Positions 10,246 to 19,990 of a DNA stretch of 64,000 nucleotides are shown in pieces. The stretch is from Micromonospora gifhornensis. Lineage in GTDB: Bacteria; Actinomycetota; Actinomycetes; Mycobacteriales; Micromonosporaceae. The number at the start of each line of letters is the position of its first letter. The first letter of the stretch is position 1. The notes beneath the pieces are model-generated. The model was not told where the DNA came from, did no database searches, and saw nothing but the letters and a program-made list of their open reading frames with translations. Position numbers and translations under genes: made by a program. Location: assembly GCF_016863515.1 (NCBI RefSeq), contig NZ_BOPA01000002.1:124001-188000 (forward strand). The letters are read 5' to 3'.

Positions 10246-12990
10246 CTAGCTGTCGCCGCCGGTCTCGCCGACCGGGGCGGCGTTGACGTCGTCGATGGCG
10301 TACTTCTTGGCGGCCTCGGCCGGTACGTGGGCCGGTACCGTCCCGCGCAGCGCGAGCTGACGCAGGGTCGCCACCGTCACCGACTCGGCGTCGACGTGGA
10401 AGTGCCGGCGCAGGGCGTGACGGGTGTCGGACAGGCCGAAACCGTCGGTGCCCAGCGAGGTGTAGTCACCCGGCACCCAGCGGGAGATCAGGTCCGGCAC
10501 CGCGCGCATCCAGTCGCTGACCGCGACCTTCGGCCCGTCGGCGTCGGCCAGCTTCCGCTGGATGTACGGCACCCGCTGCTCCGCGCCCGGGTGCAGGAGG
10601 TTGTACTCCTCGCACTGGACGGCGTCGCGGCGCAGCTCGGTCCAGGAGGTCACCGACCAGACGTCGGCGGCCACCCCCCAGTCCTGGGCGAGCAGCTGCT
10701 GCGCCTTGAGCGCCCACTGCATGCCGGTGCCGGAGGCCAGCAGGTTCGCCCGCGGGGCGTCCCCCTCCACCGTCGGGGCGGCCGAGTAGCGGTAGATGCC
10801 CTTGACGATGCCCTCGGCGTCCACACCCTCCGGCTCGGCCGGCTGGTGGATCGGCTCGTTGTAGACGGTGAGGTAGTAGAAGATGTTCTCCTGCTGCTCC
10901 CCGTACATCCGGTGCAGGCCGCTCTCCATGATGTGCGCGATCTCGAACGCGAACGCCGGATCGTACGCCACGACCGCCGGGTTGGTGGCCGCGATCAGGT
11001 GGGAGTGGCCGTCCTCGTGCTGCAGACCCTCACCGTTGAGCGTGGTCCGCCCGGCGGTGGCGCCGAGCACGAAACCGCGCACCATCTGGTCGGCGGCGGC
11101 CCAGAAGCCGTCACCGGTGCGCTGGAACCCGAACATCGAGTAGAAGATGTACATCGGGATCATCGGCTCGTCGTGGGTGGCGTACGACGATCCGGCGGCG
11201 GTGAACGAGGCGACCGAACCGGCCTCGTTGATCCCCTCGTGCAGGATCTGCCCGACCGTCGACTCCTTGTACGACAGGAACAGATCCCGGTCGACCGCGG
11301 TGTACCGCTGACCGTGCGGCGAGTAGATCTTCGCGGTCGGGAAGATCGAGTCCAGGCCGAAGGTACGCGCCTCGTCCGGAATGATCGGCACCCAGCGCTT
11401 GCCGAACTGCTTGTCCTTCATCAGGTCCTTGAGCAGGCGGACGAAGGCCATCGTGGTGGCCACCTTCTGCTTGCCGGAACCGCGCTTGATGTCGGCGAAG
11501 CGCTCGCTGCCCGGGATGGCCAGGGACTTGGCCTTGGTCCGCCGCGACGGCAGGTAGCCGCCGAGCTGCTGACGCCGCTCGTGCAGGTACTGCATCTCGG
11601 CGGACTTCTCGTCCGGACGGTAGTACGGCGGCAGGTAGGGGTTGTCCTCCAGCGCCGAGTCCGGGATGTCCAGGTAGAGCCGGTCGCGGAAGGTCTTCAG
11701 GTCCTCCAGCGTCAGCTTCTTCATCTGGTGGGTCGCGTTGCGGCCCTCGAAGTGCGAGCCGAGCGTCCAGCCCTTGATCGTCTTGGCCAGGATCACCGTC
11801 GGCTGACCGGTGTGCTCCGTCGCCGCCTTGTAGGCCGCGTAGAGCTTGCGGTAGTCGTGCCCGCCCCGCTTGAGGTTCCAGATCTCGTCGTCGCTGAGAC
11901 CCTCGACCATCTTGCGGGTACGCGGGTCACGGCCGAAGAAGTGCTCCCGCACGTACGCCCCGGACTCCGCCTTGTAGGTCTGGTAGTCACCGTCGGGCGT
12001 GGTGTTCATGAGGTTGACGAGCGCGCCGTCGGTGTCGGCGGCGAGCAGTGGGTCCCACTCCCGGCCCCAGACCACCTTGATCACGTTCCAGCCGGCGCCG
12101 CGGAAGAACGCCTCCAGCTCCTGCATCACCTTGCCGTTGCCCCGCACCGGCCCGTCGAGCCGCTGGAGGTTGCAGTTGATGACGAAGGTGAGGTTGTCCA
12201 GCTCCTCGCGGGCGGCCACCCCGATCGCGCCGAGAGTCTCCGGCTCGTCCATCTCACCGTCGCCGAGGAACGCCCAGACGTGCTGGTCGGAGGTGTCCTT
12301 GATGCCCCGGTGCTGCAGGTAGCGGTTGAACCGGGCCTGGTAGATGGCGTTCAGCCCACCCAGACCCATGGAGACCGTGGGGAACTCCCAGAAGTCCGGC
12401 ATCAGCCGCGGGTGCGGGTACGACGGCAGACCGCCGCCGGGGTGCGACAGCTCCTGCCGGAAGCCGTCGAGCTGGTTCTCGCTGAGCCGGCCCTCGAGGA
12501 ACGCCCGGGCGTACATGCCGGGGGAGGCGTGACCCTGGTAGAAGATGTGGTCGCCGCCGCCCGGGTGGTTCTTGCCCCGGAAGAAGTGGTTGAAGCCCAC
12601 CTCGTACAGCGACGCGGAGCTGGCGAAGGTGGAGATGTGGCCGCCGACACCGATCTCCGGCCGCTGGGCACGGTGCACCAGCATCGCCGCGTTCCACCGC
12701 ACGTACGCCCGGATCCGCCGCTCGACGTGCTCGTCGCCGGGGAACCACGGTTCCCGCTCCGGCGGAATGGTGTTGATGTAGTCGGTGGTGGTCAGCGACG
12801 GCACCCCGACCTGGCGCTCGCGAGCGCGCTCCAGCAGACGAAGCATCACGTAGCGGGCACGCTTGGCGCCGCGCTCGTCGATGACACCGTCAAGCGACTC
12901 GACCCACTCGCTGGTTTCTTCCGGGTCGATGTCTGGAAGCTGGCTAGGCAGGCCGGCCGTGATCACCGGGCGCTTGCGTTCCGTAGCCAC
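10246..12990 (-). CDS. aceE: Pyruvate dehydrogenase E1 component, homodimeric type
   Basis: 914 residues, the expected size of the single-chain alpha2 E1. It decarboxylates pyruvate using thiamine diphosphate and passes the acetyl group to E2 lipoyl domains. The ThDP/Mg motif is visible as [10 protein letters not shown] (residues 243-252) ending at [24 protein letters not shown] and the C-terminal half ([16 protein letters not shown]) are conserved. GTG start with GAGGGAA upstream. No E2 or E3 gene is adjacent, as is usual in actinobacteria, where aceE lies near the fab locus and E2 is shared with other complexes. Confidence 0.97.
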   Translation of the reverse strand: MATERKRPVITAGLPSQLPDIDPEETSEWVESLDGVIDERGAKRARYVMLRLLERARERQVGVPSLTTTDYINTIPPEREPWFPGDEHVERRIRAYVRWNAAMLVHRAQRPEIGVGGHISTFASSASLYEVGFNHFFRGKNHPGGGDHIFYQGHASPGMYARAFLEGRLSENQLDGFRQELSHPGGGLPSYPHPRLMPDFWEFPTVSMGLGGLNAIYQARFNRYLQHRGIKDTSDQHVWAFLGDGEMDEPETLGAIGVAAREELDNLTFVINCNLQRLDGPVRGNGKVMQELEAFFRGAGWNVIKVVWGREWDPLLAADTDGALVNLMNTTPDGDYQTYKAESGAYVREHFFGRDPRTRKMVEGLSDDEIWNLKRGGHDYRKLYAAYKAATEHTGQPTVILAKTIKGWTLGSHFEGRNATHQMKKLTLEDLKTFRDRLYLDIPDSALEDNPYLPPYYRPDEKSAEMQYLHERRQQLGGYLPSRRTKAKSLAIPGSERFADIKRGSGKQKVATTMAFVRLLKDLMKDKQFGKRWVPIIPDEARTFGLDSIFPTAKIYSPHGQRYTAVDRDLFLSYKESTVGQILHEGINEAGSVASFTAAGSSYATHDEPMIPMYIFYSMFGFQRTGDGFWAAADQMVRGFVLGATAGRTTLNGEGLQHEDGHSHLIAATNPAVVAYDPAFAFEIAHIMESGLHRMYGEQQENIFYYLTVYNEPIHQPAEPEGVDAEGIVKGIYRYSAAPTVEGDAPRANLLASGTGMQWALKAQQLLAQDWGVAADVWSVTSWTELRRDAVQCEEYNLLHPGAEQRVPYIQRKLADADGPKVAVSDWMRAVPDLISRWVPGDYTSLGTDGFGLSDTRHALRRHFHVDAESVTVATLRQLALRGTVPAHVPAEAAKKYAIDDVNAAPVGETGGDS

Positions 12991-13236
12991 AGGCGTTCCC
13001 TCGGTTGTGTTTGGGACAGGTCTCTAGCGCCATCCTGCCCCGTCGTGCCACTTGTCGTCACGCCCACCCGTGTCAAGGGCGATGCGCAACACAGATACTC
13101 ATCAGTAACGTTGGTCTTTTCGTACTTACCGGCTCCGAGCTGTGGTGGAAGCGGTGTGGGCAGCGGTTCGGCCCGGACGGAGTGACGATCACCACGGGTG
13201 CGGTGCGAACCGGTCGACTACGGCAGAATGCGACAC
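12991..13236. promoter_or_regulatory. Divergent promoter region of aceE and the YjbQ-type gene
   Basis: 246 bp between two divergent starts, including an AT-richer patch near 13080-13130 (GATACTCATCAGTAACG, GTCTTTTCGTACTTACC) suited to promoter elements. I cannot assign specific -35/-10 boxes or operators with confidence. Confidence 0.4.
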
Positions 13237-13641
13237 ATGCGCAGTGAGGTGATCACCGTCCGGACCGGCTCCCGGCCCACCGTGCAGGACATTACCGCCG
13301 AGGCGGAGTCGTTCGTCTCCGGGCAGGGTGACGGACTGCTGCACGTGTTCGTGCCGCACGCCACCGCGGGGGTGGCCATCATCGAAACCGGTGCCGGCTC
13401 CGACGACGACCTGCTCACCGCGCTGGACTCGGTGCTGCCCACCGACAACCGTTGGCGGCACCGACACGGCTCACCCGGTCACGGGCGTGATCACGTGCTG
13501 CCCGCCTTCGTCGCCCCGTACGCGACGCTGCCGGTGCTCGGCGGTCGGCTCGCCCTCGGCACCTGGCAGTCGATCTGCCTGGTCGACACCAACGGCGACA
13601 ACACCACCCGCCAGGTCCGTTTCTCATTCCTGCCCGGCTGA
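13237..13641 (+). CDS. YjbQ/UPF0047 family protein
   Basis: 134 residues from ATG 13237; another in-frame ATG at 13228 is possible and neither has a strong ribosome site, so the mRNA may be nearly leaderless. The family signature is complete: HVFVPHATAGVAIIE, then HRHGSPGHGRDHVLPAF, and GTWQSICLVDTNG. The conserved histidines bind a metal. Some homologues show weak thiamine-phosphate synthase activity, but the physiological role is unsettled. It lies divergent from aceE, whose enzyme uses thiamine diphosphate; that link is only suggestive. Confidence 0.9.
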   Translation: MRSEVITVRTGSRPTVQDITAEAESFVSGQGDGLLHVFVPHATAGVAIIETGAGSDDDLLTALDSVLPTDNRWRHRHGSPGHGRDHVLPAFVAPYATLPVLGGRLALGTWQSICLVDTNGDNTTRQVRFSFLPG

Positions 13642-13746
13642 CTCTCGTTTCTGCCCGGCTGACCGCAGCCGCTGAGTCGAGGCCGGACGGCGACACGAGC
13701 CGGGTTCGAGTGGGCGAGGTGTGCTCCGGTCGGTAATGCTGTCGAC

Positions 13747-16425
13747 GTGACCACCCCGCAGGATCTTGACGACCGACTCCGGGAGTCCCTGTCCGCGCTG
13801 ACCATGCCGCGGCACCGTACCGACCCGGCCCAACCGGTGGCCGATGGCGCCGCGCTGACCGGTGCCCAGCTGTTGGAACTCTTCGACGCCCAGGTCACCA
13901 GCCGGCAGCTCGATCTTGCCGGGCGTTGGCTGCGCAGCTTCGGCGAGGGCTACCACACGATCAGCTCGGCGGGCCACGAGGGCAACGCCGCGGTCGCGGC
14001 GGCGCTGCGCCCCACCGACCCGGCGCTGCTGCACTACCGCTCGGGCGCGTTCTACTGCGTTCGCGCGGCCCAGGCCGCCGAGCCGCCGACCGGTTCGGTG
14101 CTGCTCACCCCCGACAACGGCCCCGACGGTACGCCGACACACCCGGTCGATTCCGCCGAACCGGACGATGCGCCTGATCCGGCCGGCGCGGCGGAGCACG
14201 ACGAGCCGGCCGACCCGACGGCGGACGACGCCACGACCGGTCCGGCGGCGGACGACGCCACGACCGGTCCGGCGGCGGACGACCAGGCCGTACCGTCCGC
14301 CGACGCTGCTGCGGCCGATGCCGCCGATGCTGCTCCGGCCGACGCGGCCGACCCGGTCGTGGAGGACGAGCCGGGTGACGGCGTACCGGCAGGAACCGAC
14401 ACCATCGACTCGACCGCGCCGGCCGGTGACGAGGCCGCAGGCGGGGCTCTTTCGGCGGTGGTACGGCGGCCGGTGGCGTCGGCGTACACCGAGGCGGCGC
14501 GGGACGTGCTGCGCGGGATGGTGGCCTCCCGTGAGGATCCGACGGCCGGTGGCCGGCACAAGGTCTTCGGCCGTGCCGACCTCACCGTGGTGCCGACCAC
14601 CTCCACCGCCGCCTCGCACCTGCCCCGGGCGGTGGGCATGGGACTGGCGGTGGAGCGGCTGCGCCGCCTGGACGCCCGGGGCGTCGCGGCCCACGTCGAC
14701 GTGGCCCCCTGGGCGCCGGACGCGATAGTCGTCTGCTCGTTCGGTGACGCCGCGATCAACCACGCCGACGCCGCCGCGGCGTTCAACACCGCCGGCTGGT
14801 ACGACCACACCGGCCTGCGTATCCCGGTGCTGTTCGTCTGCGAGGACAACGGCCTGGGTGGCAGTCTGCGGTCGCCGCAGGGCTGGGTGGCGACCGCCCT
14901 GCGCGCCAAGCCGGGCATCCGCTACTTCGCCGCCGACGGCGCCGACCTGGTGGCGACCTACGAGGTGGCGCGCGAGGCGGCGGCCTGGGTGCGTCGCCAC
15001 CGTCGTCCGGCCGTGCTGCATCTGAGCACTCTCCGCCTGTTGGGGCACGTCGGCGCGGACGCCGAGAGCGCGTACCGCAGCGCGGAGGAGATCGCCGCCG
15101 ATCTTGCCGCCGATCCGCTTGTCGCCACCGCGCAGCGGCTGGTCGAGGCCGGTCTGGCCGGTGGCGCGGAACTGCTGGACCGCTACGACGAGATCGGCTG
15201 GCAGATCCGTCGGCTCGCCGAGCAGGTGCTCGACGAGCCGAAACTGAACGACCCTGCCGAGGTGATCGCCCCGCTGGCACCACGCCGCCCGGTGCGGGTC
15301 GCCCAGGCGGTCGCCGACGCGGGCGCCCGAGCCGCCGGGCCGGACGCGGGGGCACGGCTGGAGGCGTTCGGTGGCAAGCCGCCCGAACTGTCGGGCCCGC
15401 TCACGCTCGCGCAGAGCGTCAACGCCGCGCTCACCGATGCCCTGCTGGCGTACCCGCAGCTGGCCGTCTTCGGTCAGGACGTCGCCGCCAAGGGCGGCAG
15501 GTACGGGGTGACCAGGGACCTGCGCGACCGGTTCGGCCCGGCCCGGGTGTTCGACACGCTGCTCGACGAGACCTCGGTGCTCGGCCTGGGCCTCGGCGCG
15601 GGACTCGCCGGCATGCTGCCGGTGCCCGAGATCCAGTCGCTGGCGTACCTGCACAACGCCGAGGCCCAGGTGCGCGGCGAGGCCGCCACCATGGGGTTCC
15701 TCTCCCAGGGGGCGCTGCGCAACCCGATGGTGCTGCGGGTGGCGGGCCTGGCGTACCAGGAGGGTTTCGGGGAGCACGTCCGGGACGACAACTCGGTGGC
15801 CGTACTGCGGGACGTGCCCGGCCTGGTGATCGCCGTGCCGGCCCGACCGGACGACGCGGCGGCGATGCTGCGCACCTGCCTGGCGAGCGCGGCGGTGGAC
15901 GGCAGCGTCTGCGTGTTCCTGGAGCCGGTCGGGCTCTACCACGCCCGCGATCTCTACGCCGACGGTGACGGCGAATGGTTGGCCGGCTACGCCGAGCCGG
16001 GGGCCTGGGCGAGCGGGCACGTCCCGGTCGGCCGGGCCCGGGTGTACGGCGTCGGCTCGGCCGAGGACATCACGATCGTGACCTTCGGCAACGGCGTACG
16101 GATGGCGTTGCGGGCGGCCTCGACGCTGGCGGACGAGGGGATCGGCAGCCGGGTGGTGGACCTGCGGTGGCTCGCGCCGCTGCCGGTGGCCGACCTCATC
16201 CGGGAGGCCGCCGCGACCGGGCGGGTGCTCGTGGTGGACGAGACGCGCCGCTCCGGCGGCGTCGGCGAGGGCGTGATAGCCGCACTTGTCGACGCCGGAT
16301 ATGTCGGTGCGGCGCGCCGAGTGGCGGCAGTTGACTGCTTCGTGCCTCTGGGGCCGGCTGCCCGTCAGGTCCTGATCTCCGAGGAGGCCATCACCCAGGG
16401 TGCCCGTACGCTGCTGGCACGGTAA
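13747..16425 (+). CDS. Fused alpha/beta 2-oxoacid dehydrogenase E1 (branched-chain type) with acidic insert
   Basis: 892 residues joining E1-alpha and E1-beta in one chain. The alpha part has the ThDP motif GDAAINHADAAAAFNTA followed by CEDNG (about 333-368). The beta part starts near 535 (LTLAQSVNAALTDALLAYP) and has GQDVAAKGG and the C-terminal transketolase domain (VVDETRRSGGVGEGVIAAL). Residues about 119-238 are a low-complexity Ala/Asp/Pro/Thr segment, including a duplicated ATTGPAADD, inserted between LLHYRSGAFYC and ASAYTEAARDVL of the alpha domain. It likely oxidises branched-chain 2-oxoacids. GTG start with no clear ribosome site. Confidence 0.85.
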   Translation: MTTPQDLDDRLRESLSALTMPRHRTDPAQPVADGAALTGAQLLELFDAQVTSRQLDLAGRWLRSFGEGYHTISSAGHEGNAAVAAALRPTDPALLHYRSGAFYCVRAAQAAEPPTGSVLLTPDNGPDGTPTHPVDSAEPDDAPDPAGAAEHDEPADPTADDATTGPAADDATTGPAADDQAVPSADAAAADAADAAPADAADPVVEDEPGDGVPAGTDTIDSTAPAGDEAAGGALSAVVRRPVASAYTEAARDVLRGMVASREDPTAGGRHKVFGRADLTVVPTTSTAASHLPRAVGMGLAVERLRRLDARGVAAHVDVAPWAPDAIVVCSFGDAAINHADAAAAFNTAGWYDHTGLRIPVLFVCEDNGLGGSLRSPQGWVATALRAKPGIRYFAADGADLVATYEVAREAAAWVRRHRRPAVLHLSTLRLLGHVGADAESAYRSAEEIAADLAADPLVATAQRLVEAGLAGGAELLDRYDEIGWQIRRLAEQVLDEPKLNDPAEVIAPLAPRRPVRVAQAVADAGARAAGPDAGARLEAFGGKPPELSGPLTLAQSVNAALTDALLAYPQLAVFGQDVAAKGGRYGVTRDLRDRFGPARVFDTLLDETSVLGLGLGAGLAGMLPVPEIQSLAYLHNAEAQVRGEAATMGFLSQGALRNPMVLRVAGLAYQEGFGEHVRDDNSVAVLRDVPGLVIAVPARPDDAAAMLRTCLASAAVDGSVCVFLEPVGLYHARDLYADGDGEWLAGYAEPGAWASGHVPVGRARVYGVGSAEDITIVTFGNGVRMALRAASTLADEGIGSRVVDLRWLAPLPVADLIREAAATGRVLVVDETRRSGGVGEGVIAALVDAGYVGAARRVAAVDCFVPLGPAARQVLISEEAITQGARTLLAR

Positions 16426-16536
16426 ATTTCGTTCCACCCGGTGCGCCACTTGCGCGCGGCGGCACAACTGTGTGGACTTGCCTGACGGCGCCGACCGGGT
16501 GCCGCGAGCTTGGACGAGATGAGGAGGCACGCGACA

Positions 16537-16974
16537 GTGAGCGCGACCGCTGGTCAGGCTGCTGACGGGGTACGCAGCCTGGCGGACCGGTTCGGCATCG
16601 AACCGGGCATGGTCGTCATGGAGATGGGCTACGACGACGACGTCGACCCCGATCTCCGGGACGCCCTGACCGACCGTTGTGGAGAGCTGGTCGACGAGGA
16701 CACCGACGAGGTGGTCGACGCCGTGCTGGTGTGGTACCGCGACGGCGACGGTGATCTTTTCGAGCTTCTCGTCGACGCCCTCGGCCCGCTGGCCGACAAC
16801 GGGGTCGTGTGGCTGCTGACGCCCAAGGCCGGCCGCGACGGCCACGTCGAGCCGAGTGAGATCGCCGAGTCCGCTCCCACCGCCGGCCTTCAGCAGACCT
16901 CGACCGTCAACGCCGGGAAGGACTGGAGCGGTGCCCGTCTCGTGCTACGTCGCGGCGTGAAGGGCAAGAAGTAG
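16537..16974 (+). CDS. DUF3052 family protein
   Basis: 145 residues from a GTG with GAGGAGG 9 bases upstream; the frame stays open to a TTG at 16510, which lacks a ribosome site. It matches the actinobacterial DUF3052 family: RFGIEPGMVVMEMGYDDDVD at the N-terminus and LLTPKAGRDGHVEPSEI...STVNAGKDWSGARLVL later. Acidic first half, no membrane segment. Function unknown. It sits between an E1 gene and ahpE, the same position as Rv2239c between aceE and ahpE in M. tuberculosis. Confidence 0.9.
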   Translation: MSATAGQAADGVRSLADRFGIEPGMVVMEMGYDDDVDPDLRDALTDRCGELVDEDTDEVVDAVLVWYRDGDGDLFELLVDALGPLADNGVVWLLTPKAGRDGHVEPSEIAESAPTAGLQQTSTVNAGKDWSGARLVLRRGVKGKK

Positions 16975-17023
16975 GCTCCCGCCCGCCGTACACGTGCATC
17001 TCGACTCGATCCAAGGAGTTCGC

Positions 17024-17488
17024 ATGCCCATCGAGGTTGGCGCCGAGGCGCCCGACTTCCTACTCAAGGACCAGAACAATCAGCAGGTCCGGCTCTCCGA
17101 CTTCCGTGGTCGGCGTACCGTCCTGCTGGTCTTCTACCCGCTGGCCTTCAGTGGCTACTGCCAGGGCGAGCTGTGCGAGGTCCGGGACAACCTCAACGAC
17201 TACGTCAACGACGACGTTCAGGTGCTGACCGTCAGCGTGGACTCGGTCTACGCCCACAAGGTCTGGGCGGACCGGGAGGGCTACCAGTTCCCGCTGCTCG
17301 CCGACTTCTGGCCGCACGGCGGCGTCGCCCAGGCGTACGGGGTCTTCAACGACGTCGCCGGTGTCGCCAACCGGGGCACCTTCATCATCGACAAGGCCGG
17401 TGTCGTCCGCTTCGCCGAGATGAACATGCCGGGCGAGCCGCGCGACCAACAGGGCTGGCGCAAGGCACTGGCGGACGTCACCGCCTGA
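17024..17488 (+). CDS. ahpE: AhpE-type one-cysteine peroxiredoxin
   Basis: 154 residues from an ATG with AAGGAG upstream. Thioredoxin fold of the AhpC/TSA family that reduces peroxides. The active-site region FYPLAFSGYCQGELCEVRD holds the peroxidatic cysteine in YCQGE, as in M. tuberculosis AhpE (Rv2238c). A second cysteine four residues later may give it a different recycling mode from the one-Cys mycobacterial enzyme. The gene follows DUF3052 by 49 bp and is probably cotranscribed with it. Confidence 0.93.
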   Translation: MPIEVGAEAPDFLLKDQNNQQVRLSDFRGRRTVLLVFYPLAFSGYCQGELCEVRDNLNDYVNDDVQVLTVSVDSVYAHKVWADREGYQFPLLADFWPHGGVAQAYGVFNDVAGVANRGTFIIDKAGVVRFAEMNMPGEPRDQQGWRKALADVTA

Positions 17489-17575
17489 GCCCGGTCCCAA
17501 CGGGTGCGACCGTCCGGCAGGGCCGGCGCGTGGCAGGGTAAGCTGCCAACCGCCGGTCCGCCGTACGGCGTTTCC

Positions 17576-17650
17576 GGGCGCGTAGCTCAGTGGGAGAGCA
17601 CTCGCCTTACAAGCGAGGGGTCGCAGGTTCGAAACCTGCCGCGCCCACCA
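17576..17650 (+). tRNA. tRNA-Val, anticodon UAC
   Basis: Full cloverleaf. Acceptor GGGCGCG (17576-17582) pairs with CGCGCCC (17640-17646); D stem GCTC/GAGC; anticodon stem CTCGC/GCGAG around loop CTTACAA, giving anticodon TAC (valine); T arm GCAGG-TTCGAAA-CCTGC. Discriminator A and CCA are encoded at 17647-17650. The 167 bases downstream hold no gene I can support. Confidence 0.97.
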
Positions 17651-17817
17651 GCACCAACGGTGGTGGGGCCGGGGACGCCCTCACCGTTACGGTAAAATGG
17701 CGGAATCCAGGCGAGCCGTACACCGCCATTACGGCGTAACGGAGTCGATCACCTCGCACGAGCCGACCGTCGAGGGTCTGGCGCAGGGCGTCAACCGGTC
17801 ACCCAGCAGTAGCGCTG

Positions 17818-18327
17818 CTACGTTCTTCGCGATGGCAGGTGGGTCACTGCCGCGTGTGCCAGGATGCCGATCGCGCTTCCGGCGAGAAGGCCGATCAGCG
17901 TCGCCCACTGCGCCCCGATGCTGGCTTCGAGCAGTGCGTTCATGCCCAGGCCAGTGGGCACCCCTGCCGCTGTGCCCACCCCGAGGGCCCACCAACGATG
18001 CCGTACGCCCGCGACGTGCAGTTCAAGGTACGGCGGCAGGATCGCCAGGAGCACGAGCAGCAGCGGGGGCGAGGGAATCAGCAGGATGAGGGCGGTGCCG
18101 GAGATCGCCCCGATGACGAGGCTCAGCAGGCCGAGACCGATTGCATGATCCAGGTCGACGGGCAGGTGGCTCATGTCCGGCTGGCGTCGCCAGAGCCGTC
18201 GCCACCTGTCGGTGAAACCCCGCTCGGGTGTCCGGCGGGGTTCCGGTTCGGCAGGTGTGGCGGGTGGAGGAGCACCGCCGGGGCCGGCTGTGCCGTCGGG
18301 AGCGGAGGACGCGTCCGGCGAAGCCAT
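17818..18327 (-). CDS. Small integral membrane protein of unknown function
   Basis: 169 residues. The first 50 residues are Pro/Ala/Arg-rich and probably cytoplasmic (APPPATPAEPEPRRTPERGF). They are followed by about four hydrophobic segments (LGLLSLVIGAISGTALILLI; LLLVLLAILPPYLELHVAG; WALGVGTAAGVPTGLGMNAL; ATLIGLLAGSAIGILAHAAV). I recognise no family. The methyltransferase gene upstream on the same strand is 27 bp away, so the two may share a transcript. Confidence 0.7.
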   Translation of the reverse strand: MASPDASSAPDGTAGPGGAPPPATPAEPEPRRTPERGFTDRWRRLWRRQPDMSHLPVDLDHAIGLGLLSLVIGAISGTALILLIPSPPLLLVLLAILPPYLELHVAGVRHRWWALGVGTAAGVPTGLGMNALLEASIGAQWATLIGLLAGSAIGILAHAAVTHLPSRRT

Positions 18328-18354
18328 GACAGCAATTGTGGCGCGTTCTGGCCA

Positions 18355-19137
18355 TCAGGGGACGGTGGCGGCGGTGAGGAAGAACGTGACTGCGTAGGTG
18401 AATCGGTGGGTGCGAACGGCCTCGTCGAACTGGTCTTCGAAGGCACGGGCTTCGCTGGGGTCGAGGCCGCCACGTTGCGCTGCGGTGGCGGCCCAGCTGC
18501 GCAGCCCGAGGACGTTGTCGACGGCGGTCGGGTCTCGAACGACGAGAGTTCGGGGTTCGACGGTGACGTCGACCAGACCGTGTGCGGCGAGCAGGCCGGC
18601 GTGTTGGTGTGCCAGGGTGCCGTTGCGGAGGAGGACATCGGCCCGGAACCTCAGCACGCGTCGGGCCAGGTCCTGGTCGGCGATGTCGAGCACCTGGGTG
18701 TCGTAGTCAGGGTCGGCGAGGACGACGCGACCACCTGGTCGTACGACCCTGACCAGGTCGGTGACCGCGGCGTGGGGGTCGACGAGGTGTTGCACGGTGC
18801 GGTCCGCCCATGCCCCGTCGAAGGAGTTGGTGCGAAACGGCAGGTGATGGGCGTCGGCGACGGCGCATCGGGTGAGACCTCGGGCCCGCATGGCAGCAGC
18901 CATGGTCAGCGAACGGTCCACGGTGGCCACGCTGACACCGTGTGCGTCCCTCAGGTGGGCCGCGCTTGCTCCGGTGCCGGCGCCGACTTCGAGGTAGTGG
19001 CGGCCGGGCGCCGGATCGAGCAACTCGCGGACCCGCTGCTGGTACGCCCGGTAGAAGGGCTCCTCGGCGAGGCGGTGGAGCACGCCGATCCACGAGTCCG
19101 GGTCTGACTGGCGGTCGACGTCGGTGAATCCGTGCAC
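18355..19137 (-). CDS. Class I SAM-dependent methyltransferase
   Basis: 260 residues, Rossmann-like. The SAM-binding motif I is YLEVGAGTGASAAHLRD (about 48-64), the acidic residue of motif II is in VATVDRS, and the later motifs read FDGAWADRTVQHLVDPHAAV and VRPGGRVVLADPD. These are the marks of a small-molecule (UbiE-like) methyltransferase. The substrate cannot be told from the sequence. GTG start; the membrane protein gene follows 27 bp downstream. Confidence 0.88.
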   Translation of the reverse strand: MHGFTDVDRQSDPDSWIGVLHRLAEEPFYRAYQQRVRELLDPAPGRHYLEVGAGTGASAAHLRDAHGVSVATVDRSLTMAAAMRARGLTRCAVADAHHLPFRTNSFDGAWADRTVQHLVDPHAAVTDLVRVVRPGGRVVLADPDYDTQVLDIADQDLARRVLRFRADVLLRNGTLAHQHAGLLAAHGLVDVTVEPRTLVVRDPTAVDNVLGLRSWAATAAQRGGLDPSEARAFEDQFDEAVRTHRFTYAVTFFLTAATVP

Positions 19138-19189
19138 GTCGGCAGCCTATTGCGGCGGCACCGCCACCGACCGCAACACCGGCAGTGGA

Positions 19190-19927
19190 TCAGCGTGGGG
19201 TGAGCATGCAGAACTCGTTGCCCTCCGGGTCGGCGAAGACCATCCAGTGGACATCGCCGTCCAGGTCGATGGAGGTGGCGCCGAGCGCCCGCAGCCTGGC
19301 CGCCTCGGCCGCCGGGTCGTCACCGGGGTACGGGCGGACGTCGAGGTGGACGCGGTTCCACACCGTCTTCACGTCGGGGGTGCGGACGAACCGCAGGTAG
19401 GGGCCGACACCCTTGGCGGAGCGCAGCACCGCGTGGTCGTCGGTGACCTCGTGCACGGTCCAGTCCATGGCGTTGCCCCAGAAGTCGACCATGGCCCGGG
19501 GGTCCGTGCAGTCGGCCACTATCGCCGCGATCGGTCCGGTGTCTCGGGGCGAAGTGCGCCAGTCCAGCACACAGAACTCGTTGCCCTCCGGGTCGGCCAT
19601 GACCGTCCACGGCACGTCACCCTGGCCGATGTCGGTGGGGGTCGCCCCGAGTTCCGTCAGTCGGGCGATCAATTCCGCATGATGGGCCGCCGAGGTGGTG
19701 GCGAGGTCGATGTGCACGCGGTTCTTCACCGTCTTGGGGTCGTCCGGGTAGGCGACGAGGTCGATGCAGACGGCGACGGGGTCGGGGTAGACGGAATCCT
19801 CCGGTTCGAGGTTTGTCACCCTCGGCCCCTCGCTGGAGACTCCCCACCCGAGCACCTCGGCCCAGAAGCGGCCCAGCGCCGCGTCGTCCAGGGCCTTCAT
19901 GTTGATTTGAACAAGTCGGGTCGCCAT
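19190..19927 (-). CDS. Two-domain VOC (glyoxalase-like) protein
   Basis: 245 residues made of two similar halves. Each ends with a near-identical strand (WTVMADPEGNEFCVLDW and WMVFADPEGNEFCMLTPR) and includes NRVHIDLA or NRVHLDVR, so it is a tandem vicinal-oxygen-chelate fold, usually assigned to glyoxalase/bleomycin-resistance or CapM-like enzymes. The metal-binding His/Glu set is partly present (H in RVH, E in GNEF). The reaction is unknown. It is a lone gene with its own ATG. Confidence 0.87.
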   Translation of the reverse strand: MATRLVQINMKALDDAALGRFWAEVLGWGVSSEGPRVTNLEPEDSVYPDPVAVCIDLVAYPDDPKTVKNRVHIDLATTSAAHHAELIARLTELGATPTDIGQGDVPWTVMADPEGNEFCVLDWRTSPRDTGPIAAIVADCTDPRAMVDFWGNAMDWTVHEVTDDHAVLRSAKGVGPYLRFVRTPDVKTVWNRVHLDVRPYPGDDPAAEAARLRALGATSIDLDGDVHWMVFADPEGNEFCMLTPR

Positions 19928-19990
19928 GTCGACGATGCTAGATCCTCTGACCTGTGACTGCTGGCCCGCGCTGGGCGCAGCGGAAGGTCC

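Noticed and set aside
17697..18089. A plus-strand frame after the tRNA gene
   Set aside because: Mostly antisense to the membrane protein at 17818-18327; no ribosome site and no conserved motif.
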